Below are positions 1-5,700 of a stretch of DNA of 7,216 bases, piece after piece (the stretch's first letter is position 1; each line of letters starts with the position of its first letter). A program made the position numbers and the translations under genes. The stretch comes from Phycisphaerales bacterium (GTDB taxonomy: Bacteria; Planctomycetota; Phycisphaerae; Phycisphaerales; UBA1924): contig JAIEQQ010000639.1 of NCBI GenBank assembly GCA_019747615.1, forward strand, positions 1 to 7,216, given 5' to 3'. The notes under the pieces are model-generated. The model made no database searches. It was not told the origin of the DNA and saw only the letters and a program-made list of their open reading frames with translations.

Positions 1-1
1 T

Positions 2-1042
2 CGACATAGCCCTTATAGGGGAGATCGAAGGCGAATTGCAGACCGGCCACCACGTCCCGCTTGGCCGGCGAGAGATCCGCGCGGCCACAAGGGCACATTC
101 GGCACCGTCGCGGTCTTCGGCGGCTGCGCCCACCCGCCGATGCTCATGCTCGGCGCGCCCGTGCTCGCAGCGACCGCCGCGATCCGCGCCGGCTGCGGCC
201 TTGCACGCCTCGGTGTCCCCGCTCCGCTATCGCTCAGCGCGCTGGTGCTGGCGCCCCACTGCACCGTGCTGCCCATCGCATGCGATTCGGATCACACATT
301 CGCCCCGGCCGAAGCGGCACGAAGCGTTGACCACGCCGCGGCCAGCGCCCGCGTTCTTCTCGTTGGCCCCGGCCTCGGTGTCTCAGAGGGCGCTTCCGCG
401 CTCACCCTTCGCGCGATCCAACAGGACAATCACATCGTCATCCTTGATGCCGACGCGATCAACGCCCTGGCGACGATCCCCGAGGTCTCTCGCGACTTCC
501 GCTCCGCCGCGATTCTCACGCCGCACATCGGCGAGTTCCGCCGACTCGCCTCGGCGCTCAACCTGTCCACCGATTGCGAGGTGCCCGCACAGCGCGAACA
601 CGCGGCCATCGCGATGGCCCAGCGCCTCGGCTGCGTTGTCGTGCTCAAGGGCAGCGCCACCGTTATCGCCGATGCCCTGCGATCCTTCACGCTCGACGAC
701 CCGGAGCCTGCGCTCGGCGTCGGCGGCAGCGGCGACGTGCTGTCGGGCATCATCGCCGGCCTCGCCTCGCAGTACGTCAAGCTCGATGACGCCGGCCCCC
801 TCGCGGCGTTGCGTGCGCAGCACGCGGCGCACGCGGGAAAGAGCACCCCTGACACCGCAGCGCCGGCGACGCTCTCGCTCTTTCACAGCGCCGTCCTCGG
901 CGTCCTAGCTCACCACCGGGCGGCGCGAATCTGGCGTGATCGGCACAACGCCGCCCCGGGCGGGATGCTCCCGCAGGAACTCTGCGAGCAGATCCCGGTC
1001 AGCGTGGACGCACTCCGACGCCCGCCGTCGGCTACGCTCTAG
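2..1042 (+). CDS. nnrD: ADP-dependent NAD(P)H-hydrate dehydratase (5' end unresolved, probably partial)
   Basis: This ribokinase-fold enzyme dehydrates S-NAD(P)HX, a damaged hydrated cofactor, back to NAD(P)H using ADP (family knowledge, YjeF C-terminal domain). Visible motifs in order are HKGTFG (nt 86-103) followed by a hydrophobic strand and GG; GPGLG (365-379); LDADAIN (443-463); LTPHIGEF (515-538); VVLKGSATVIA (641-673); and VGGSGDVLSGIIAG (719-760), which carries the expected catalytic Asp of the G-[TS]-G-D motif. The frame is open to the left edge, and the first standard start codon (ATG 140) lies inside the conserved fold, so it cannot be the true start. The start is either outside the window or an ATT at 35, which has a GGGGAG 11 bases upstream. 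Codon use before about nt 58 is poor, which favours a start near there. About 35 extra residues, rich in Ala and Thr, separate the GSGD helix from the C-terminal helices. Function is quite sure; the 5' end is not. Confidence 0.9.
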   Translation, partial: RHSPYRGDRRRIADRPPRPAWPARDPRGHKGTFGTVAVFGGCAHPPMLMLGAPVLAATAAIRAGCGLARLGVPAPLSLSALVLAPHCTVLPIACDSDHTFAPAEAARSVDHAAASARVLLVGPGLGVSEGASALTLRAIQQDNHIVILDADAINALATIPEVSRDFRSAAILTPHIGEFRRLASALNLSTDCEVPAQREHAAIAMAQRLGCVVVLKGSATVIADALRSFTLDDPEPALGVGGSGDVLSGIIAGLASQYVKLDDAGPLAALRAQHAAHAGKSTPDTAAPATLSLFHSAVLGVLAHHRAARIWRDRHNAAPGGMLPQELCEQIPVSVDALRRPPSATL

Positions 1043-1084
1043 TGTCCGCAGTTTCCCGCACGCAAACAGAGCCTTCTCATCGCT

Positions 1085-1089
1085 AGGAG
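1085..1089 (+). promoter_or_regulatory. Ribosome binding site AGGAG for the SRPBCC-like gene
   Basis: AGGAG lies 5 bases before ATG 1095. It decides the start: the frame is open further upstream, with a GTG at 936 inside nnrD, but that extension would overlap nnrD by more than 100 bases and has no comparable site. Confidence 0.7.
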
Positions 1090-1094
1090 CGAGC

Positions 1095-1610
1095 ATGGGT
1101 GTTCTTGATCTGTTCCGCAAAGCCGCCGCGAAGCCCTCGGGGCGAGTCTGCATCATCCACGCCCCGCGCGAGGCGGTCTACGACGCGCTGACCAAGCACA
1201 TGGTGGACGCCGCGGCTCTGGACGAGGACTCCTTCGCACGGATTAAGGACATCCTCTCGCCGCTGGCCAAGATGTCCGGCGACAAGGTTGACGACATCAT
1301 CAAGAGCATCGAAGTCCACGTCGACAAGTCGCAACGACCCAGTGCGCTCACCGTCGAGACCCGCATGGCGGGCGCCGGCATGGGCCCGTCAAGCAACGTG
1401 ACGTTCGAGGCGATCAACGCGGGCTCGACGCGCGTCACGCTCCGCGCGGACATCCAGAACAATAACGCAGGCATGATGGACCGCATGCTCATGGCCGGCG
1501 CCAAGAAGCAACTGGCCGGCGGGCTGAGCCAGGGCGTTGACGAAATGCTCCAAAGCACCGCCAACGACCTGAAGGCCAAGATCGAGTTCATCGCCGACCC
1601 GAAGCCCTAA
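1095..1610 (+). CDS. SRPBCC/START-fold-like protein, function unknown
   Basis: This is a 171-residue soluble protein with no signal peptide or membrane helix. A short basic N-terminus (MGVLDLFRKAAAKP) leads into a strand plus HAPREAVYDALT at residues 22-33. That resembles the first strand and helix of SRPBCC (polyketide cyclase/START-like) proteins, where the usual form is 'ApxexVwdaltd'. Residues 36-70 are helical and charged. Residues 71-120 alternate as beta strands, with NVTFEAINAGSTRVTLRAD at 101-119 matching the usual 'ytfepvgdGTrvt' strand pair. The last 45 residues form a long amphipathic helix (GMMDRMLMAGAKKQLAGGL onward), as expected for the C-terminal helix that caps the ligand cavity. 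The fold assignment is by eye; ligand and role are unknown. It follows nnrD by 52 bases on the same strand with its own good ribosome binding site, so co-transcription is likely. It is convergent with the ABC ATPase gene. Confidence 0.85.
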   Translation: MGVLDLFRKAAAKPSGRVCIIHAPREAVYDALTKHMVDAAALDEDSFARIKDILSPLAKMSGDKVDDIIKSIEVHVDKSQRPSALTVETRMAGAGMGPSSNVTFEAINAGSTRVTLRADIQNNNAGMMDRMLMAGAKKQLAGGLSQGVDEMLQSTANDLKAKIEFIADPKP

Positions 1611-1615
1611 TCGCC

Positions 1616-1647
1616 TCGATCCCTCGATCCCTCGATCCCTCGATCCC
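1616..1647. repeat. Four perfect tandem copies of TCGATCCC
   Basis: The 8-bp unit TCGATCCC occurs four times without a mismatch and is followed by TCCCCC. It fills most of the 42-base gap between two convergent genes (stop codons ending at 1610 and starting at 1653). The array has no hairpin-forming complement and no T-run, so it is not a classical intrinsic terminator. Such an array can change copy number by slippage. Confidence 0.9.
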
Positions 1648-1652
1648 TCCCC

Positions 1653-2624
1653 CTACTGCACCAACCCCTTGGTCAACCGCATGAACGCGGTCTCAAGGTT
1701 CACCGCCTCCTCGCTGAACTGTGTCACGCGGAAGCCCTGGTTCACCAGCACGCTGGGCACATCCGAGACATCGAACCTCGTGCCGGGCTCGAACGTCACG
1801 TGGATCAGCGGCGACGCCGATGCACCGTTCAGCGCCGGCCCCTCACCATCGCGGACCTGCACCTTGCCAACGCCGGGGAGTTTCGCGAGCACCTCCGCCG
1901 CTTCGCTGGCGCGATTGACGACTGCGACGTGGACGATGTGCCCGACCTTGGCCCTTCGCAGCGCCTCGGCGACGGTGCCGTTGTAGAGCAGCTTGCCGCG
2001 CTCGATGATGCCGACGACGTTGCAGATCTCCGCCAGCTCGGGCAGGATGTGCGAGCTGATGATGATGGTCTTGCCCATGCGCTTGAGCTCCTTGAGCAGC
2101 TCGCGCATCTCGATCCGGGCGCGCGGGTCTAGACCGCTGGCTGGCTCGTCCATCAGCAGAACTTTCGGATCGTGCAAAAGCACTCGCGCGACGCTGAGGC
2201 GTTGCTGCATGCCGCGCGAGAGACTGTTAACCTCGGCATCGGCCTTGTAGTTCAGGTCCGTCAGGTCCAGCACATCCTGCACGACTTTCTTGCGTTGCGG
2301 TCCGTGGATGTTGTAGCAGGCCGCGAAAAACTCCAGATACTCCGTCACCACCATGTCCTGATACGCGCCCATGAAGTCGGGCACGTAGCCGATGATCGGG
2401 CGGATCTGCCGGTTCTGATAGCCCACCGTCAGCCCGTCGATCATCGCCTGGCCGCTGCTGGGCTTCAGCAACGTCGCAAGGATCTTGATCGTCGTGGTCT
2501 TGCCCGCGCCGTTGGGGCCGATGAAACCGAAGCAATCGCCCTGATCGATCGCGAGGTTCAGGTTGTCCAGTGCAACAAAGTCGCCGTAGCGCTTTGAAAG
2601 GTTGATCGTTTCAATCATCGGCAT
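1653..2624 (-). CDS. ABC transporter ATP-binding protein (ABC-2 type export family)
   Basis: This 323-residue ATPase should power export or membrane work by a partner permease at the cytoplasmic face. Motifs, numbered from the chosen start: A-loop Tyr13 (KRYG), Walker A GPNGAGKTT 36-44, Q-loop region GYVPD 79-83, signature LSRGMQQR 135-142, Walker B VLLMDEP 155-161, D-loop SGLDP 163-167, and H-loop SSH 190-192. All residues needed for ATP hydrolysis are present. The usual Q-loop Gln is replaced by Asp83, a variation I believe is common in this subfamily. Residues from about 216 to 323 form an extra C-terminal domain ending in NLETAFMRLTKG, typical of ABC-2 ATPases of the natA/ccmA/gldA kind. 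ATG 2624 was chosen because GGAG (2637-2634) lies 9 bases upstream; a TTG at 2639 and an ATG at 2618 are alternatives. It is the last gene of a minus-strand unit. No permease gene lies next to it here, so the substrate cannot be inferred. Confidence 0.95.
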   Translation of the reverse strand: MPMIETINLSKRYGDFVALDNLNLAIDQGDCFGFIGPNGAGKTTTIKILATLLKPSSGQAMIDGLTVGYQNRQIRPIIGYVPDFMGAYQDMVVTEYLEFFAACYNIHGPQRKKVVQDVLDLTDLNYKADAEVNSLSRGMQQRLSVARVLLHDPKVLLMDEPASGLDPRARIEMRELLKELKRMGKTIIISSHILPELAEICNVVGIIERGKLLYNGTVAEALRRAKVGHIVHVAVVNRASEAAEVLAKLPGVGKVQVRDGEGPALNGASASPLIHVTFEPGTRFDVSDVPSVLVNQGFRVTQFSEEAVNLETAFMRLTKGLVQ

Positions 2625-2633
2625 GGGACGAAA

Positions 2634-2637
2634 CTCC
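2634..2637 (-). promoter_or_regulatory. Ribosome binding site GGAG for the ABC ATPase gene
   Basis: GGAG on the minus strand sits 9 bases before ATG 2624. It favours that ATG over the in-frame ATG at 2618 (15 bases away) and over the TTG at 2639, which lies just upstream of the site. Confidence 0.55.
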
Positions 2638-2741
2638 AAAGTCCTGTGTCATCGAGGCCAAACGGCCACCACCGCCCGATCACCAACCGCAACCGCTCAC
2701 TCGCGCCGACCCGCCCGCACGCACGCGCCTCGCTCTCGTCG

Positions 2742-2784
2742 CCCCCCAGTTCCCCCCGCCCCCGCCGCCACCCCACTCAACCCC
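2742..2784 (-). promoter_or_regulatory. Strong G-quadruplex-type motif between two co-directional genes
   Basis: On the minus strand, the sense of both flanking genes, five G-tracts of 4, 4, 5, 6 and 6 G are separated by loops TTGAGT, TGGCGGC, C and AACT. This satisfies a strict four-tetrad quadruplex rule (G4+ tracts with loops of 1-7). It starts 3 bases after the stop codon of the membrane-protein gene and lies about 117 bases before the ATPase start, inside a 163-base gap with no gene. The motif is read directly. Any role in mRNA folding, termination, processing or uncoupling expression of the two genes is inference. Confidence 0.6.
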
Positions 2785-2787
2785 ACC

Positions 2788-5208
2788 TCACGGCTTGCCC
2801 TTCGCCTCGAACGAGCCCACCGTCGGCGGACGCGATCCCAGCGGATACACCCAGCGTACGACCGTCCGCCCGTCGGAAGGAATCGGCTGCCCGTCAACCA
2901 CGATCGGCACCGGGCTGGCGTTCGGCTTCTCAGCCGTCCCGACCAGTTGCCCGATCACGATCACGCACGGCTGCGTCACCCAGCGCGACAGATCCAAGTT
3001 GTGCGTGCTCGCGCGCCGGAACAGGACGGAATCCGCCGCCATCGCGTCAACATCCGGAGTCTTCAGCAGCGAGAAGAGCGAGATCGCGGTGAGCCGATCA
3101 GCCGTGAGAGCCCGCGCCGTCTGCCCGACATTGGCGATGCCCGTCGATCGCGGGCTCAGGTTGTCCAGCATGCTCGACAGGCTCGTCGCCCGATCGTCAG
3201 CGCCCGTGCGCCCGCGATCGAACAGCGTCGCAAGGTCCAGCGTCTCGCCCGGCTTCCACTCGCCGGGAATCACCTGCGCATCGGCAGACGCCTGCACCGC
3301 ATCCTTCAAACCGAAGGGCAGGTTCATCTGCGAGTACACCACGATCACGCGCGCGTTCGTCAGCGGCCCGGGCAACTCGTGGACGAGTTTGCCCGAGATC
3401 GTCGGCTTGCTGCTGCCCTCCGTTGGCGGCCCGAGCCGAACCGGCGAATCGACCGCGGGCATCGGCATCCGCAGGCGGGCCTGACCCATCCAGTCAATCT
3501 GCACGGACTTGATCGTCGATCGCGACGGCACCCGCGCCTCGCTTGGGCTCCGAGACTCGATCGCGTACGGCGCCGCATCCGGGAAGGTCTCGCTGCCGGC
3601 CCCCGGGTCGCTCGGCTCCCAACCGGCGATCGTGTCTGTGCTGCCTTCATCAGCCGGGCCGACGCCCACGGTCATCCGCCCGAAGCGCGGCAGCAGCACA
3701 CTCGCAAACGCTCGCGCCCGCTGCGTCGGTTGCCCATACACCTCATCGATAAACGTCAGGTGCGTCGCCTCGGTGCGCGTCGGCCTCAGCATCAGCGCCC
3801 CGCCCCACGCCACACCCGTGAACAGCACCGCAAACAGCACAAAGACCACCCACGCGTGCTGCTGCTTGCCCTTGGATTTCAAAACCCGGAACGCGATCGG
3901 CCCAGCCAGAGCCCAGTACGCCGCGAAGACCACGAACGCCAGCAACAGCCCGCGCGCCGCGGCACCCGTCTTGGCGATCGACGCGCCCAAGCCATCATCC
4001 AGATCGATCGCCTCACGCACCTCGCGAAGCTTGTTCGCGCCCACCAGCTCGTTCATCTTGGTGATCGTCAGCAGCTCACCCCGACGCCCGAGCACGCGAT
4101 GCCAGAACACGTCCGTCTGCGTCGCATTGGCGCCGAGCATCGCGGTGCTGGCGATGTTCACACCAATGAGCGTCACCGCGCCGGCGCCGAGCGACCGACG
4201 CGCAACCAGCCCCTCGCCATTGGGCCCCGCCAGCACGATCACACCCTCGCCCGGCTTCGCGCCGGGCTCCGGCGTGAAGACATGGATCGAAGCACTGCTC
4301 GGGAGCGGCGCCCGCACCTTGGCCTGCTCGCCGTCACGAAAGAGCGCTTGATACGCATTCAGGTTCACCTGCTCGCGTCGCTCCACGCTCACGCGCGGCA
4401 TCAGATCAAGCAGCTTCGACCCGGGTGTTGTCCAGTTCTGCCCAACGCTGGGCATGACGATCACCAGGTGCCCGCCGCGCTGGACCCACTCGCGGATCGC
4501 CTGCACCTGCGGGTCGGTGAGTGTCGCCGGGTCCGCGTCGCCGGTATTCAAAGTCCAAACAAGCACGCCCGTTGAGGCCAGGCCCATCCACCGATCCGGC
4601 AAGTCCACGACACGCAGACCGTCGAGCAGCACGCTGGACTCGTGTCCCTTGGGCAGTGCGCGTGCGACCTGCGTCGTCACGCCGTAGAGATCGAGCCCCG
4701 CCACCTGCCGGCCGACGACGGCGATCTGGCCGCTGTGAACCGGCGTGAGTTGATCGGCCCGCAGCGCCACTTGCACGCGCCCCACCAGCCGCCCGAGCGC
4801 ACCCTGCGAAGTCACCGGCGCCTCGCGCGCCGCGCCATCACCGGCCAGATACGCCTCCAGAAGAAGCTCACTGCCGGCACCGGCCCGAAAGGGCAGCCGC
4901 CCATAAAGCCACAGGTTCTGCTTAACGCCCGGGTTCGTCGTCACCGCGCGCCGGTACTGGGCCGTATCGCCATCAGAATCCTTCAGCGACCATTGGACGA
5001 TCACCTCACGGGGCATCGCCGCCGTTTCTGTCAGTTGCAACTGAAGCCCTACCCATTCGCCGGGGCGCGGGCGATCACCGATGCCAAGCGCCACCGGCTG
5101 AATCCGCACCTCGCCCGGATCAACAACCTGCGCCCACGCCCCGCGCGGGAAGCCCATCGCCAGAACCAGCAACGCCAGAACCGCGAGCCACCGTTTCACA
5201 GCGAACAC
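2788..5208 (-). CDS. Large exported membrane protein with a glutamine-amidotransferase-like segment and two membrane helices
   Basis: From GTG 5208 the protein has 806 residues. Residues 1-26 are a classic signal peptide: Lys-Arg at 5-6, a Leu/Val/Ala core, and AWA followed by QVV. Residues 27 to about 415 should be periplasmic: a beta-rich part to about 200, then a segment (203-251, LPDRWMGL ... WVQRGGHLVIVMP) that recalls the class I glutamine-amidotransferase-like fold, with no catalytic Cys-His-Glu triad seen. Two membrane helices lie at about 418-442 and 451-474, joined by a short basic loop (KSKGKQQ), so the C-terminal part (475-806) should return to the periplasm. GPIAFRVL at the end of helix 1 and VLFTGVA in helix 2 match a recurring, poorly characterised family of such proteins (recalled, not searched). 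The start is uncertain: GTG 5208 has AGGG 8 bases upstream and gives a clean signal peptide, GTG 5199 is also possible, and ATG 5298 would add 30 Gly/Cys-rich residues. It is followed by the ABC ATPase gene and is perhaps its partner. Confidence 0.88.
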   Translation of the reverse strand: MFAVKRWLAVLALLVLAMGFPRGAWAQVVDPGEVRIQPVALGIGDRPRPGEWVGLQLQLTETAAMPREVIVQWSLKDSDGDTAQYRRAVTTNPGVKQNLWLYGRLPFRAGAGSELLLEAYLAGDGAAREAPVTSQGALGRLVGRVQVALRADQLTPVHSGQIAVVGRQVAGLDLYGVTTQVARALPKGHESSVLLDGLRVVDLPDRWMGLASTGVLVWTLNTGDADPATLTDPQVQAIREWVQRGGHLVIVMPSVGQNWTTPGSKLLDLMPRVSVERREQVNLNAYQALFRDGEQAKVRAPLPSSASIHVFTPEPGAKPGEGVIVLAGPNGEGLVARRSLGAGAVTLIGVNIASTAMLGANATQTDVFWHRVLGRRGELLTITKMNELVGANKLREVREAIDLDDGLGASIAKTGAAARGLLLAFVVFAAYWALAGPIAFRVLKSKGKQQHAWVVFVLFAVLFTGVAWGGALMLRPTRTEATHLTFIDEVYGQPTQRARAFASVLLPRFGRMTVGVGPADEGSTDTIAGWEPSDPGAGSETFPDAAPYAIESRSPSEARVPSRSTIKSVQIDWMGQARLRMPMPAVDSPVRLGPPTEGSSKPTISGKLVHELPGPLTNARVIVVYSQMNLPFGLKDAVQASADAQVIPGEWKPGETLDLATLFDRGRTGADDRATSLSSMLDNLSPRSTGIANVGQTARALTADRLTAISLFSLLKTPDVDAMAADSVLFRRASTHNLDLSRWVTQPCVIVIGQLVGTAEKPNASPVPIVVDGQPIPSDGRTVVRWVYPLGSRPPTVGSFEAKGKP

Positions 5209-5216
5209 AGCGCTCG

Positions 5217-5220
5217 CCCT
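5217..5220 (-). promoter_or_regulatory. Possible ribosome binding site AGGG for the large membrane protein
   Basis: AGGG on the minus strand is 8 bases before GTG 5208. It is weak but better than anything before ATG 5298, where I see no purine-rich site. Together with the signal peptide it supports the shorter protein. Confidence 0.35.
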
Positions 5221-5304
5221 GCGAACACCCGCACCACAGCCTCCGGCGCACCCCGCCGGAAGATCCCATAACTCACCACATCCACCGATTGAGTTCATGC
5301 GACC

Positions 5305-5336
5305 ATTCTACGAACTTCAGCGACCAAAGGTTTCAA
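5305..5336 (-). promoter_or_regulatory. Weak promoter candidate for the minus-strand membrane protein / ATPase unit
   Basis: On the minus strand TTGAAA (5336-5331) and TAGAAT (5310-5305) resemble sigma-70 -35 and -10 boxes. The spacer is 20 bases, longer than the usual 16-18. Transcription would begin near 5298, which would leave about a 90-base leader before GTG 5208 or make ATG 5298 nearly leaderless. The candidate overlaps the upstream region of the divergent plus-strand gene (start 5340). It was found by eye and is low confidence. Confidence 0.2.
5326..5330 (+). promoter_or_regulatory. Possible ribosome binding site AAAGG for the small membrane protein
   Basis: AAAGG lies 9 bases before ATG 5340. 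It favours this start over the in-frame ATGs at 5355 and 5370 and over the TTG at 5289, which would overlap the region before the divergent gene. Confidence 0.4.
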
Positions 5337-5339
5337 CCG

Positions 5340-5672
5340 ATGGCATTCCTCACAATGACACCGCTCAGCATGGAAACGTGGGTCGTTGTCGGAATCATCG
5401 CCGCCGTGACGCTCACCTGCTGCGCCCACATCTTGGCCTCGCTCCTCCGCGAGCACGATCGCCTCGTGAAGTTCCACACCAGTTGTGACGCGCTCCGCTC
5501 GGATTACGATCGGCGGATCCGCGAGATCACCGAACGTCGCCCCGCCCGAGAGGTCGCGCCGGGCCACGCGGTCGCCTCCGTAGACACTCCGCCGGTTGGC
5601 ACCGACGCAGACCACGCCAGCCCGAACGGTGAGCCGTCTCACGCTCCGACCGCCGACGCCAAGGCCGCGTGA
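5340..5672 (+). CDS. Small single-helix membrane protein, function unknown
   Basis: From ATG 5340 the protein has 110 residues. Residues 14-36 (WVVVGIIAAVTLTCCAHILASLL) form one membrane helix with a neighbouring Cys pair at 27-28. The short N-terminus has no basic residues, while residues 37-70 are highly charged and Arg-rich, so the C-terminal part should face the cytoplasm. Residues 37-66 are probably helical, perhaps a short coiled coil. Residues 67-110 are Pro, Ala, Asp and His-rich and look disordered. I do not recognise a family. Evidence that it is real: strong G/C bias at codon third positions, a plausible ribosome binding site, and a membrane helix with sensible topology. It is divergent from the large membrane protein gene and convergent with the unknown gene that ends at 5701, 28 bases away. 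ATGs at 5355 or 5370 are alternative starts that keep the helix. Confidence 0.7.
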   Translation: MAFLTMTPLSMETWVVVGIIAAVTLTCCAHILASLLREHDRLVKFHTSCDALRSDYDRRIREITERRPAREVAPGHAVASVDTPPVGTDADHASPNGEPSHAPTADAKAA

Positions 5673-5700
5673 GACGCACGCGGCGCCTTGCCAGCACCGC

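Noticed and set aside
3..98. Possible minus-strand gene starting at ATG 98 and leaving the window
   Set aside because: The 32 visible codons have reasonable codon use, but the frame overlaps the conserved HKGTFG region of nnrD and has no ribosome binding site or recognisable motif. Kept only as an alternative in the nnrD start finding.
36..908. 290-codon plus-strand frame overlapping nnrD in another frame
   Set aside because: Ser/Arg/Pro-rich low-complexity product. The nnrD frame carries all the family motifs across the same bases.
936..1094. N-terminal extension of the SRPBCC-like gene to GTG 936
   Set aside because: It would overlap nnrD by 107 bases, adds Arg/Ser-rich shadow sequence, and lacks a ribosome binding site. 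AGGAG before ATG 1095 is clear.
2651..2668. Short inverted repeat GGCC-AAAC-GGCC in the ATPase leader
   Set aside because: Arms of four bases are expected by chance in GC-rich DNA, and no flanking pairing extends them.
2602..4575. 657-codon open frame on the plus strand opposite the large membrane protein
   Set aside because: Its product is extremely Arg, His and Pro-rich with no domain-like pattern, while the minus strand over the same bases gives a signal peptide, membrane helices and normal composition. It is an antisense shadow of high-GC codon use.
5673..5700. Possible terminator between the convergent genes
   Set aside because: Only the short GGCGCC palindrome is present. There is no stable stem followed by a T-run on either strand.
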